Part shown: in pieces, positions 38,262 through 47,940 of the stretch
How the letters are laid out: the number at the start of each line of letters is the position of its first letter
Position numbering within the stretch: position 1 is the stretch's first letter
Position numbers and translations under genes: made by a program
NCBI RefSeq assembly: GCF_000686725.1
Contig: NZ_JMLK01000022.1
Span: forward strand, 1 to 61,320
DNA: 61,320 nucleotides
Reading direction: 5' to 3'
Origin: Clostridium akagii DSM 12554
GTDB lineage: Bacteria > Bacillota > Clostridia > Clostridiales > Clostridiaceae
The notes under the pieces: generated by a model
The model's input: the letters and a program-made list of their open reading frames with translations, nothing else
Told to the model about the DNA's origin: nothing
The model's database searches: none

Positions 38262-38303
38262 AAAAAATCAAAAGCCTGTAATCCGCTGAGATTACAGGCT
38301 TTT
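38262..38303 (-). terminator. Native terminator of tRNA-Arg(ACG)
   Basis: AAAGCCTGTAATC with GATTACAGGCTTTT, seven T residues on the minus strand. It is directly downstream of the tRNA 3' half. Confidence 0.92.
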
Positions 38304-38306
38304 CTT

Positions 38307-38351
38307 TGGTGCGTCAGAAGGGATTCGAACCCATGACCAACTGGTTCGTAG
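38307..38351 (-). other. 3' half of tRNA-Arg(ACG): displaced attachment site
   Basis: Forty-five bases match the 3' half of a tRNA from the anticodon loop (CTACGAA, anticodon ACG) through CCAGT, variable loop, T-arm GGGTTCGAATCCC, acceptor CTGACGC, discriminator A and CCA. The expected 5' stem ACTGG is absent and unrelated sequence begins exactly at the loop. Integrases of phages and islands recombine at such sites, leaving the original 3' end at the far side. The chromosome lies to the left and the inserted DNA to the right. Confidence 0.85.
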
Positions 38352-38526
38352 TGTGCTGGTTTGCTTTATTCATACTATAGTTGCTTATCTTAATCCCTTA
38401 TAAATAGCCATTTTACAAATTTTTCTTAATGTGTCTCATCGTATAATTTAGTTGTTTTTCATGTCGGTAAATCCCAAATAAAACCCAATGGGATTTATCA
38501 ATTATCAGATTTGATTACATTAAAAT

Positions 38527-38556
38527 TGGAGACTACTTTGTGTGAGTAGTCTCCAA
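38527..38556. repeat. Inverted repeat near island end
   Basis: TTGGAGACTACT and AGTAGTCTCCAA, perfect 12-base arms with a 6-base spacer. Its right part is the 15-mer shared with 2875-2889. The remaining gene-free DNA from 38352 to 38734 shows nothing else. Confidence 0.7.
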
Positions 38557-38734
38557 CTGAATATTTGATTCTATATTGTTTTTCCATACTTGTATTAATG
38601 ATTTAAACACTCACCTACTGATTACAAATCCGAACACGTAGTATTTATGGGGTTATATCTGATTACATGATGTTATATTCTATCAACTCTAGTAGCTATT
38701 CATATTATGTTTAGCACCATATAATTATATTGTT

Positions 38735-39235
38735 TCATATCGTATTAGGTGCGTGAATAGGTATATCTTTATATAAAATTTTCTCTTTATAAATTTTGTA
38801 TTTTTCATCATAAATATTATTTAATTCAGCTAGTGCTTCTCTTAAATGATGTATTGGTTCAATTAGAAATTCTATGGTACCATCACCAATTTTATCATTT
38901 TCATATGACATATACATAGAAGTCCACTTATCTATTTCTGAAATTGGCAAAATCAAGTCTGAATCCAAACCTTCATTCAAAGTGATAATTTCAGAAATAC
39001 TTCTTTTTGTCTTTTTTGTTTTAAATGTCAAAAAGGCATAGCAATCTTCAAATGGCAGATGTGAATCCATCACAGAATTTACAGGTGAATATGATTTAAC
39101 GATCGAACATACCTCACCTATTTCTTCTTTTGTGAATATTGCTTTTTTAATGTCTCGTTTTGCATCTTTATATATTTCTGTTACCAAAAATTTAACTTGA
39201 TTTTTTATTTCACCCACTTTTAACTGTAATTGCAT
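38735..39235 (-). CDS. Hypothetical 166-aa protein
   Basis: A soluble protein with no recognised domain; mixed alpha/beta, charged, no signal peptide. Notable are FEDCYAFLTFKTKKTKRSISE and a C-terminal helix rich in Tyr and Glu. First gene inside the proposed island, on the same strand as the defence-like operon 600 bases upstream but separated by a small membrane peptide gene. Function unknown. Confidence 0.6.
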   Translation of the reverse strand: MQLQLKVGEIKNQVKFLVTEIYKDAKRDIKKAIFTKEEIGEVCSIVKSYSPVNSVMDSHLPFEDCYAFLTFKTKKTKRSISEIITLNEGLDSDLILPISEIDKWTSMYMSYENDKIGDGTIEFLIEPIHHLREALAELNNIYDEKYKIYKEKILYKDIPIHAPNTI

Positions 39236-39379
39236 ACTTACGTTAAGTTTTCTTTTTTCTCTAGGAATATGTACAACTAAAAATTAAAAAATAGATGCTG
39301 AAGTATACAAATAACTAAATTTTACTAGAAATCCACCCAAATGATATTAAAAATCACTTAATGCAGGATATCCACTTAA

Positions 39380-39487
39380 TCAAAACTCAATTAAAATAAT
39401 AATAGCAAGTGATATTGTTAATAGTATAATAATGTCTTTTCTTAGGCAAAATATTGGATTCCTAAATATAATTAATGTTTTTTTCAT
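39380..39487 (-). CDS. Small membrane peptide (35 aa)
   Basis: A frame of 35 codons, MKKTLIIFRNPIFCLRKD then a hydrophobic stretch ILLTISLAIIILIEF. AAGGTGAGGG lies 4 bases before the ATG, and TTTACT/TAATAT with a 17-base spacer lies upstream (39542-39570), so the unit looks expressed. Composition (basic start, single membrane helix) is like small toxins or membrane regulators, but no family is recognised and no antisense RNA was identified. Confidence 0.5.
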   Translation of the reverse strand: MKKTLIIFRNPIFCLRKDIIILLTISLAIIILIEF

Positions 39488-39541
39488 AAACCCTCACCTT
39501 CATAAAAATACTACAACTCTGTTTTATTTAAAAAAATTAAT

Positions 39542-39570
39542 ATATTACCATTTTAGTATAAATCAGTAAA
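39542..39570 (-). promoter_or_regulatory. Promoter of small membrane peptide
   Basis: TTTACT (39565-39570), 17 bases, TATTAT-like TAATAT (39542-39547). The start would be about 50 bases before the ATG. Confidence 0.6.
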
Positions 39571-39851
39571 TATTTTATTCTCATATACCATATTATTCAG
39601 TTCTCAAATGGTATCAAAACTTATTTAGGTATGCATAAACTTTCTAAACTCAATCATCCACTACTTTATATTTAAAAGTAGATTATAATTTTCTTGTTTT
39701 TAACGCACATGATGTATCCTGTGTTGATTTATAATATGCAAAGCATACTTTGACATTGCCTATAAGCATATTCTATTTGATATTTTTTATCACTAAAATT
39801 TATCAAAAGATAATGTCTCATTTAGTTATGAGTTATACCCATTATCAACAT

Positions 39852-41783
39852 CTAAATTTCATTTTTGCTTAAATCTATCAACCCATTTTTACTAATCGTC
39901 TTTTTTTTCGTATCTTCATTTTTAAAAATATATTTAATGTATTTTTTCTCCTCTGCAGGAGGTGTATTGTCTACTATTATAATTTGACTACTATTTGATA
40001 TAATTTTTAATAATTCATATAAATTTTTATATAATTCTTCATCCATAATTTGAAATTCTTCATCAGTCTCAGTATATATAGATTTATATGCTCCAAGGTA
40101 CTTTCCTATTGTATCGAGCATCAGGAAATTAGGATGTTTTAATCCAAATTCAGGGAAACAGTTTTGCGTCGTGAGTATAGCCCCTAAGAAAGCGATTTGG
40201 ATGCAAACCAAAACACCTCCGCTATCGTGTTCAAAAACACTAGCCTCATCATAGTATGGCATATAATTTTGGGTGGAGATATATGTTTTGTCTTTGTCTA
40301 TAGAGTATCCCAATTTATCAAGCAAAGAAATATATGAGTCATTCATTTTCTCTAATATATTGTCTTTAAACTTAATATCTTTAAGCAACAAGTTCAAACT
40401 ATCATTAAGATTATCTAATAGTTTTTGCTTACGCTCTCGCTCTTTTTCTTTCTCATCAATTTTATTATAAATTTTCATAACTTCTGAGAATTCAACAATA
40501 TTCTTTCTATGCTCTTCAATAAGTATATTAATATTTTCAATTTCAGTTATATAGGGCAACTCAATTTCATCATTTTTTTTATACTTTTCAGCTGCATTCT
40601 GAAGAAACTGTTCTTTCGTCTGTAAATATTTTCTTTCATTAATCTGTTCTTCTTTATTTACATGTATTCCTTCAATTAAATGTTTTAACATTAGTATTTT
40701 TTCATCTAACTCATGGTCTACATTGAAAAGTATACTCTCATTAATGCCAGAATCCTTTATATTTACTAATTTTGAATTACACAATGGACACTGTAATTCA
40801 TGCTTTATATCCTCTAAGTAGTAGTTAGCCTCTTTTGTAGCCTGAATTTCTTTTTTCTCATTAATATATGTATTCAACAAATGGTTTTTAGCGCTAAAAT
40901 CTAGCTCTAGATCATTTATGTCCTTGTTTATATTCCCTATATTATCTATAATTTCTCTTATATCTTCCGCTATTTTTTTATAAACAGGGCTAACCTCACT
41001 TTTCTTTTCCTTTATACTTCTTATAATATTCTCTTTTTTTTTAATTAAACAATCTAGCTTTTCTTGTTCTAATATTCTTTTTATTTTAATATCTTCTAAT
41101 GTCATAAAATCCGACTCGCCTAAATATATGTTCAATCCGGCAACTATCTTGGCTATGTTATTTATTTCGCTAGTCTCTCCAACAATTTTTTCTTTAATAC
41201 CTTCTTTATCTTCAACAATAAAATTTGTTATTAGCTCAAAAGTAGGCTTATTCTTTCTTGCTTTGTTATTATCTCCATTTTTCAAAAAATTATTTGTGCC
41301 TAAATCGTGTTGATCTACATAAACAAATCTAAAAGCATCCCTGATACTAATCGTCTCCAATTGCCTATCAGGACTGTTTATCTTATGCTTTAATATTTTG
41401 CATGAAGGCATACCTAATAAATCTAATATAAAACTACTGAACGAACTCTTATCTATTACCTTGGGCGTAAAATCTGAAATTTGATTTAAATCACAAAAGT
41501 AGATATAAAATTTAGAATTAAGCCTCTTCAAATTCCTTCTAAATGTATATATTCTACCGTTTATTTCAATCTCTAGAAAAACTTTATCACAATATAAATC
41601 TAGCGCCTTTTGAACATTTAAATTAATCTTCTCTTTTCCAAAGATGTAATCAATTAATCTTAATACTAATGATTTTCCTGAATAAATATCTCCAGATATA
41701 ATATTTAATCCTCTATCAAATTTGAGGGTTCTTCTATAATTTTCGCCCTCTACCCTTAGTTTACTTATATAAATTCCTTTCAT
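39852..41783 (-). CDS. SMC/Rad50-like ATPase of ABC-three-component system
   Basis: A 643-residue ATPase with split head: Walker A ISGDIYSGKSLVLRLID near the N-terminus, two coiled-coil arms (about 190-300 and 350-450) around a zinc-hook-like CPLCNSKL, and a C-terminal head with a signature-like HDSGG, FLMLDTIGK (degenerate Walker B) and IIIVDNTPP. This is the shape of the ABC ATPase of ABC-3C conflict systems, which sense invasion and trigger an effector. The start at 41783 has GGGTGAGG and overlaps the middle gene by 23 bases. Last gene of the operon. Confidence 0.8.
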   Translation of the reverse strand: MKGIYISKLRVEGENYRRTLKFDRGLNIISGDIYSGKSLVLRLIDYIFGKEKINLNVQKALDLYCDKVFLEIEINGRIYTFRRNLKRLNSKFYIYFCDLNQISDFTPKVIDKSSFSSFILDLLGMPSCKILKHKINSPDRQLETISIRDAFRFVYVDQHDLGTNNFLKNGDNNKARKNKPTFELITNFIVEDKEGIKEKIVGETSEINNIAKIVAGLNIYLGESDFMTLEDIKIKRILEQEKLDCLIKKKENIIRSIKEKKSEVSPVYKKIAEDIREIIDNIGNINKDINDLELDFSAKNHLLNTYINEKKEIQATKEANYYLEDIKHELQCPLCNSKLVNIKDSGINESILFNVDHELDEKILMLKHLIEGIHVNKEEQINERKYLQTKEQFLQNAAEKYKKNDEIELPYITEIENINILIEEHRKNIVEFSEVMKIYNKIDEKEKERERKQKLLDNLNDSLNLLLKDIKFKDNILEKMNDSYISLLDKLGYSIDKDKTYISTQNYMPYYDEASVFEHDSGGVLVCIQIAFLGAILTTQNCFPEFGLKHPNFLMLDTIGKYLGAYKSIYTETDEEFQIMDEELYKNLYELLKIISNSSQIIIVDNTPPAEEKKYIKYIFKNEDTKKKTISKNGLIDLSKNEI

Positions 41784-42240
41784 AAACCTCACCCACAAAC
41801 TTCCTATAATATTTGTTTTTATACTTAATTATTGAAGAACTCACTTTTATTTTTTCCTTTAGATCAATGAAATATGCTCCCTTCAATTCATTGATTACTG
41901 TTTTCCCTCTATCAGTTAATATTAGTGATACATCTGAAAAATTTTTACCACTATTACTTTCTAGCTCTATAAGCTCACTATTAGAAAGATAAATTAATAT
42001 ATCCTTCAAACTCTTATCAATTTTAAAATAATGATATTGGAACTCATTTTTGTCAACTTTGGATTCATTTTCTTCGTTAATATCTATTAAAGATAGTATA
42101 TAATAAAATAAACGTTCATATATATTTATTTTCTTTTTTCTTAATGTAAGAACATATGCAGCTACAAGAAAATCAATAGTTAATAATTTCTTATTTTCGA
42201 AAACTAGTCTTATAGAACTAGGTACATCTACACTAATCAT
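41761..42240 (-). CDS. Middle component (winged-helix) of ABC-3C-like system
   Basis: A 159-residue protein between the effector and the ATPase, overlapping both (8 and 23 bases). Its pattern of short helices with a likely wing (SLKDILIYLSNSELIEL, SLILTDRGKTVINEL) matches the small winged-helix middle components of ABC-three-component systems. No catalytic motif. Identification rests on operon position, size and fold impression. Confidence 0.7.
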   Translation of the reverse strand: MISVDVPSSIRLVFENKKLLTIDFLVAAYVLTLRKKKINIYERLFYYILSLIDINEENESKVDKNEFQYHYFKIDKSLKDILIYLSNSELIELESNSGKNFSDVSLILTDRGKTVINELKGAYFIDLKEKIKVSSSIIKYKNKYYRKFVGEVYERNLYK

Positions 42241-43493
42241 TTGTATCTACATCTCCCCAAAATACATCTCTTTTTTCGTCATTTGCTAGTATATGAATTA
42301 ATCCTGTTTTTTGCACAGGTTTGGGCTGAACATAAATGTTTAAATTGCTAAAGTTACAGTGTCCTAAATTATCCATGACTTTTTCAACAAGTTTTTGGCT
42401 ATTCTTGCTTTTCCTATATATTCTATATCTGATATCTGAATATACGTTGTAACATACGCTAAAGGCATCATCTACCAATTCAATTGGTAAATTGTATCTT
42501 TCTAACTTTCTTAAATAACCTTCTGCATAAAAAAACTTTTCTTACTATAGCCTATTGTTTCATTATCGATTTTTTCTTTTTTTAACTTTTTTACAAAGAT
42601 CGCTCCTTCTAACTCTTTTAGTTCATCTCTAGTTGGAGGAGCTACAAAAAATTTCCAATTACCCGATCTGAATTAATAGCACTCAAAATTTCTCTAATTG
42701 CAGAAATATGTTCTTGAGTATCATTTGTATTTGTTACAGTGTATGGAATCACTGTTAAATTAAATTTATTCATAAATTTATGTTTTATTTCATCTGTTGG
42801 ATTTGCTAATAGTATATAATGATAATCATTAAATATGGAGTTATATTTTTTCATTAAATATTCTATGTATATATCTGAATATGAGAAACCTATAAATAAA
42901 AAAGTATAACCACTTCTAAAAAAGTTAAAAAGAGATACATATTTTTCGTCTGAATATACCTCATCATATTTCGCTTTTGCTAATACTATAGATCCTGGAT
43001 TTGACAAAATTCCATGCAAATGAACAATTCTCTTACCATCCTTCTCCATGGCCAAATCCTGTGTACTATTATCCGAATCACTTAATACTATCGGTTGAAA
43101 TCCACTTTTCATATTGTTTGATAAGTAGTTATCATAATTCGTTGTTAAGTAATGAGGAGCATTCAAATTAGCTAAATCCGAATAATTATGTTCCGTAGCT
43201 TCCTTCTTTTCCCTATTAATTATATCTACAACTGTTTTCTGTATGTAAAAATCATTTTTAATACTATATCTTTTAATTGTTTCGATCGCATCCCAATATT
43301 TTTTATTTATTACTTCTTGTTCAATAACAGATTTAATATCTTTATCATCTATTAAATCTTCACTTAGCATTAAGATCAATTTTTCCCAGCTAGGGATGTT
43401 AAACGGAATAGATAATCCAGCTCCAATGAATGGCACCATTCTTTTTTCAGAATGAATTTTCCTCAATTTTCTAATGTCATTTGTAATATTCAA
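42233..43493 (-). pseudogene. SIR2 effector with C-terminal ABC-3C domain, two frameshifts
   Basis: The first ~275 codons encode a SIR2-like NAD-cleaving domain: FIGAGLS, TTNYDNYLS, HLHGIL and FIGFSYSD, the pattern of SIR2 defence effectors. It starts at a TTG behind GGGGGA. The frame ends at NFL, but one base out of phase it continues NWKFFVAPPTRDELKELEGA. A second shift at an A7 tract (42529-42535; T7 in the RNA) is needed to go on as AEGYLRKLERYNLPIELVDD into the last frame, ending near DVFWGDVDTND. One added T restores SFFYAEGY. The effector is inactive unless these are sequencing errors, and both lie at short homopolymers. Confidence 0.8.
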
Positions 43494-43844
43494 GTATATC
43501 CCCCTATTATTCCATTATACACACTCATATAGTTATTTAAAAATTAGTGCTCTAATCTTATACCTTCACAGTAAGTATTTTTAGGTTAATAACTCTGTTT
43601 TTGTATACTAATGTTATGGTTATGTAATATTTTAAATGTATAGTTGTACCATATGTTTTGTTTTTTACATATTTATCTCAGATAAAAGAATGTTATTTCA
43701 CTATAGTAAAATTAATAGCTTAATTAAATTATACCTCTATTACTATTAGTGCCTCTCTTGAAGCTTTTCCTTCAATGACTCTAACTTATCAGTTCTCCAT
43801 TATATATTAGTCTCTATACCCAAACTAATACTTTGTTTAATACC
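43494..43844. other. Intergenic, nothing identified
   Basis: Upstream region of the SIR2 operon. It should contain its promoter, but I see only A/T-rich words and no convincing -35/-10 pair, RNA or frame. Confidence 0.5.
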
Positions 43845-44210
43845 TCATCTAAAAATCGGATAGCATTTAGTATAGGATAAATACAAATCTTTATCTTCTG
43901 CCAAATAATCTTCTTTAGCTTTATTCTTATACTTCATATGCTTTTTTATAATAAACCCAATAACTTGTGAAAATTTACTTACATATGCTAACTTTCCTGA
44001 ACATGCACCATCATTATAGGGGTCACACTTATCATAAACCCAATATTTACCATTATAATTACCTGCATACAATGATACTCTTGTTACCAGATTTTGTCCC
44101 CCACAATTTATGTGACACCTTACATTTTTAAAAGGTAATTTATCAAAAGCATTAACTAATTGTAATGCAAATACAAATTTAAGTCTTCCATTTAATCCAT
44201 TATCATCCAT
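43845..44210 (-). CDS. Hypothetical 121-aa Cys-containing protein
   Basis: A frame with five cysteines (CHINCGG, KCDPYNDGACSG, KCYP), suggesting metal binding or disulfides. Aromatic residues are frequent (GNYNGKYWVYDKCDP). There is no clear ribosome binding site or signal peptide. No family recognised. It could be a real small accessory protein or a gene fragment. Confidence 0.4.
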   Translation of the reverse strand: MDDNGLNGRLKFVFALQLVNAFDKLPFKNVRCHINCGGQNLVTRVSLYAGNYNGKYWVYDKCDPYNDGACSGKLAYVSKFSQVIGFIIKKHMKYKNKAKEDYLAEDKDLYLSYTKCYPIFR

Positions 44211-45015
44211 TCATGAAAAATATTCCAATAGTACCCAATCTCCAGGTTTTTCTTCATGTTTTCCAAAATTCATATCTATTAACATATTCACTCTTACTAA
44301 ATTCAAAAAATTAATTTTGCTATATATTTATTACATAATTCGTTACAAATCCTAAAATACCTTTATTCTTTATCAAAACAGTTTGAAAAAATTACAAAAT
44401 AAAACTCTACTAGCATCTGGTTTTCGAATAGTTTTGAGGTAACTAGTCACATACATAAAGGAAAGAACTCTATAAAGAGGCTCTAGCAAATTGCTAGAAC
44501 ACCTAATATTGGCTAAAAGATTAAAACGCTAGGTGTTATTGTCTATAATTTAAATACTAATTTCATTTTTTTCGAACAGAAAATACTGCATAGATTTTCA
44601 CCCTATGCAGTATTCTTATATTTTAAATGGTAGTTATACATCAATATACATTAATTGTACATATTGTGTATGATAACCATACACACCCATTGCTTTAATA
44701 AATCACACTATGGTTTTAATGTGAAACGCATGGCTTCTATAAAATATGATTACAGAATTCATATTTCTCTTTTTTAGGAAATGAAGTTTCCACCATCTTT
44801 GGTGGAATATTATCTGTACAATGGATCTTATCTTAGTATGAATTTCGTACTCACTGTAATTATAGTTGTCTGAATATTATTCATATGGTTCTTAGGTTAT
44901 TCTTATTTTTGTGAAAAACTAAATGTCATACCAACTGTCATCCAAGTTGTGTACACTGGGAATGAGTAAGAATTGGTTTATTAAGCTACTTTATACCTAG
45001 TCACATAAACAGCAA
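44211..45015. other. 800-bp intergenic with several hairpins
   Basis: No frame with a ribosome binding site. Three dyads are seen: TCTAGCAA/TTGCTAGA (44484-44501), AACACCTA/TAGGTGTT (44499-44538) and AATACTGCATAG/CTATGCAGTATT (44582-44614, the strongest, terminator-like). TTCCACC/GGTGGAA follows near 44787. It may hold a decayed gene or small RNA. Confidence 0.5.
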
Positions 45016-45555
45016 TCAAAAAATTTTAATACCATTTAATGGGAACATTTTTAATATAACATGACCTTTAATTGACTCGATATTAATATCTCCCAAATAT
45101 CTACTATCCTCACTTACGGCTCTGTTATCACCAAGTACAAAAACAAAGCCTTTACTAATTATAATCTTTTGATTTTCATGTAAAAAGGTGCCACCATGTG
45201 TAGCAACCTTTTCCTTAATATAAGTTTCTTTTAATTTGGCCCCATTTAAATAAACATTACCATCATTAAGTTCTATTTCATCGCCTTCAATACCTATAAT
45301 TCTTTTTATATATATATCGTGATTTGTATCTTGAGAATCAAAAACAATAATTTGTCCTCTCTTAAAATTATGTGTTAATAATGAAATTTTTTCAACAATA
45401 ACACTATCATTATTAATAAGTGTTGGCATCATTGATGGACCGCTGACATGTGCCCTTGAAAAAATATACGCTTTGAATAATAAAGATATAATTATAGTTA
45501 CACTTATTATTTTTATGATTTTTACTCGTTCATTTTTTGTTTTATTTTTTTCCAT
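45016..45555 (-). CDS. lepB: Type I signal peptidase
   Basis: A 179-residue signal peptidase with one N-terminal membrane anchor (about 14-30). Box B is GPSMMPTL with the catalytic Ser (about 39), box D is YIKRIIGIEGD with the catalytic Lys, and box E is LGDNRAVSEDSR. It cleaves signal peptides outside the membrane. It lies at the downstream end of the ABC/DUF2712-like cluster in the same orientation, 35 bases after the ATPase gene, so it may process that cluster's secreted product. Confidence 0.93.
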   Translation of the reverse strand: MEKNKTKNERVKIIKIISVTIIISLLFKAYIFSRAHVSGPSMMPTLINNDSVIVEKISLLTHNFKRGQIIVFDSQDTNHDIYIKRIIGIEGDEIELNDGNVYLNGAKLKETYIKEKVATHGGTFLHENQKIIISKGFVFVLGDNRAVSEDSRYLGDINIESIKGHVILKMFPLNGIKIF

Positions 45556-45589
45556 AGATACACCTCAGTTTGATACATATAAAATTTTA

Positions 45590-46240
45590 TTATAATTTCC
45601 GAGACAAATTGCCATTATCAAATTCATAAATATAATCGCTTATTTCTTCTACATCTTGTGAAATATGGCTGGTTATAAGTATTGTCTTACCATTTTTTTT
45701 AAATTCAATTAATTTTTCTTTTATTAATTGAACACCTTCTTTATCTAAACCATTCATTGGTTCATCTAAAATCAATATTTCAGGATCTTCCATGATAGCT
45801 TGAGCAATGCCCAATCGCTGTTTCATTCCTAATGAATATGTTTTTAACTTTTTATTATTATTTATGTCTAAATCAACATATTTCATTGCATTTTCTATTT
45901 CTACATTTCCTATTTTATTATTTATATCAGCTAAAAACTTAAGATTTTCAAATGCAGTATACTGAGGTAAAAAACCAGGATGTTCAATTAAAACCCCGAT
46001 ATTTTCAGGAAAATCTATATCTGATCCAACTTTTTTGCCATTAACAGTAACATATCCTAATGTAGGTCTTATAAATCCAGCTATAGCTTTAAAAAGTAGA
46101 CTCTTCCCTGAACCATTTCTTCCAATAAATCCATAGCACTTACCTTTTTTTATAGTTAAATTAATATTATTTAATACTTTTATACTTTTGTATTGTTTTG
46201 TTAAATTTATAATTTCTATTACATTTTCAGTAGAATCCAT
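45590..46240 (-). CDS. ABC transporter ATPase
   Basis: A 216-residue ATPase: Walker A GRNGSGKSLL, signature TYSLGMKQRLGIAQAI, Walker B ILILDEPMNGLD and switch His in ITSHISQDV. It is shorter than BcrA and lacks a C-terminal extension. The start at 46240 has AGAGGTG. It lies downstream of three membrane proteins, with which it should form one exporter. Confidence 0.92.
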   Translation of the reverse strand: MDSTENVIEIINLTKQYKSIKVLNNINLTIKKGKCYGFIGRNGSGKSLLFKAIAGFIRPTLGYVTVNGKKVGSDIDFPENIGVLIEHPGFLPQYTAFENLKFLADINNKIGNVEIENAMKYVDLDINNNKKLKTYSLGMKQRLGIAQAIMEDPEILILDEPMNGLDKEGVQLIKEKLIEFKKNGKTILITSHISQDVEEISDYIYEFDNGNLSRKL

Positions 46241-46256
46241 AAAAACACCTCTCTTA

Positions 46257-47087
46257 TTAAATATTATCAATATCTCTTTTCTTGACTATTAATATATTAA
46301 AAATAAAATTAATAATTAAAAAAATGCATAAATACAAAATTGAAAACGATAAATTAAAATCTTTAAATCCGCCTTTAAAAAAATCATGTCTTATTAACAT
46401 TTGTTGATTCATCAATATGAACTTATTTATATTATTGAACTTTGTTGTAATTACAGTAATAAAACAAATCATCATACAAATTACAGCTGCATGATTTGAA
46501 TTGAAAAAAATATAATATATATTATTAATAAAGCTTATTAAACATATCATAGTACCAGTATTTAATAGTATTATATATAATACTATTAAATACTGGTTCT
46601 TATCCGCAGTTAATTGGTTGTAATTATTAATTAGAATATTAGTGTTTAGAAAAGATTTATACCCCATACGTATGAATATTGTGATAAATGAAGCACTAAA
46701 TAATACTAAATAATATCTCACAACAATAATCCAAATAGTAATGTTATAGGATATACTCCAGTTCAATTTTAATTTTACTCTAGGCAAAATTAAAATAGTT
46801 CTCTCTCTAAATTTATGTATAATACCAGTGTTAATCAAATATACAATCATAATATTGGGCACCATCCAAGTTACAAATAGCGACAAATCTTTTGTAATAT
46901 TAAAACTTGTATTTAACCCACCAAAAGCCAATATTAATATATCCCCCATAGAAACTGAATGCAAACCTGTTATATTTAGAATGCTTAACTGTATATTTGT
47001 TATCATAATTGATATTATTATTAATATTAATATATGTTTTTTGTTATTTGTACCTTTTAAATTTATCTTTAATAATTTTTTAATCAC
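46257..47087 (-). CDS. Membrane protein, ABC permease-like
   Basis: A 276-residue protein with about seven membrane segments and no soluble domain. It starts at GTG with AGAGG upstream and overlaps the preceding gene by 8 bases. It probably belongs to the DUF2705-like group of permeases found beside DUF2712-type secreted proteins. The sequence itself is too divergent for a firm call. Confidence 0.7.
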   Translation of the reverse strand: MIKKLLKINLKGTNNKKHILILIIISIMITNIQLSILNITGLHSVSMGDILILAFGGLNTSFNITKDLSLFVTWMVPNIMIVYLINTGIIHKFRERTILILPRVKLKLNWSISYNITIWIIVVRYYLVLFSASFITIFIRMGYKSFLNTNILINNYNQLTADKNQYLIVLYIILLNTGTMICLISFINNIYYIFFNSNHAAVICMMICFITVITTKFNNINKFILMNQQMLIRHDFFKGGFKDFNLSFSILYLCIFLIINFIFNILIVKKRDIDNI

Positions 47088-47940
47088 ATTTAACCTCTAA
47101 TTTTCTAATAAATATTAAATTAGTTGATATAAAAATACTTAAAAGTATTAAACTAATTATAAACGACTGTGTTAATGTAATATTATACATCTTTGTATTA
47201 CCAAACTTATGAAAATATATAATTGCAATTGTATTTAATGAAATATAATTGAATATTTTAAATATTCCTATTGTCATGGAATACATATATTCGATTATAC
47301 TTGCAAAAATATATATAATTACAATTAAATCACAAATATAAATACTTGAAATATAATTTGATAATGCATCTCTAAAACTAATAATTATAGCCGTAGCAAT
47401 ATATATTTCCGAGAAAGAAATTAATGTAGCTTGTACAGGTGTTAAAACTGATACAAAATTTGACAAAAAGAATATATCTAAGGGTTTTATATTTGTAGCT
47501 GTTGAACTCCAATTAGCTTCAAAACCAAAAAATATATAACTTATTACAAATGTTGACAGAAAAAATATAGTTGTAAGTAATAAACCTATAATTAAATTTA
47601 CTACTAATCTACTTGCTATCCATAAAATTTTTTTTCTACTTCTTACAATTAGATGTTGGTTACATCCAATTTTTTTATTTATAATAGAAGTTACAATTAC
47701 AACAACCGGAAGGTAAACACATAATATTATTGCTGGATAAGTTATAACACTAAAAAATCCATCCCAAACATTAATAGCTAAATTGTTTTTTGAAGTAAAC
47801 ACATTCAATTGCTCTATGACCTTATAAGATATAAATAAAAAAAACATAATACTAAAGCCTAAGATTTTTGAAATTTTACATACTTGTAAATTTAATTTAA
47901 TTAAGTTAAAGATCGTACATTTTTTCAAGTTATTATTCAT
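47080..47940 (-). CDS. Membrane protein, ABC permease-like
   Basis: A 286-residue protein with about six membrane segments. Start at 47940 (MNNNLKK), inside the end of the upstream gene (8-base overlap), with AAGAAG before it. The longer start would overlap by far more. The second of three consecutive, translationally coupled membrane proteins. Confidence 0.7.
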   Translation of the reverse strand: MNNNLKKCTIFNLIKLNLQVCKISKILGFSIMFFLFISYKVIEQLNVFTSKNNLAINVWDGFFSVITYPAIILCVYLPVVVIVTSIINKKIGCNQHLIVRSRKKILWIASRLVVNLIIGLLLTTIFFLSTFVISYIFFGFEANWSSTATNIKPLDIFFLSNFVSVLTPVQATLISFSEIYIATAIIISFRDALSNYISSIYICDLIVIIYIFASIIEYMYSMTIGIFKIFNYISLNTIAIIYFHKFGNTKMYNITLTQSFIISLILLSIFISTNLIFIRKLEVKCD

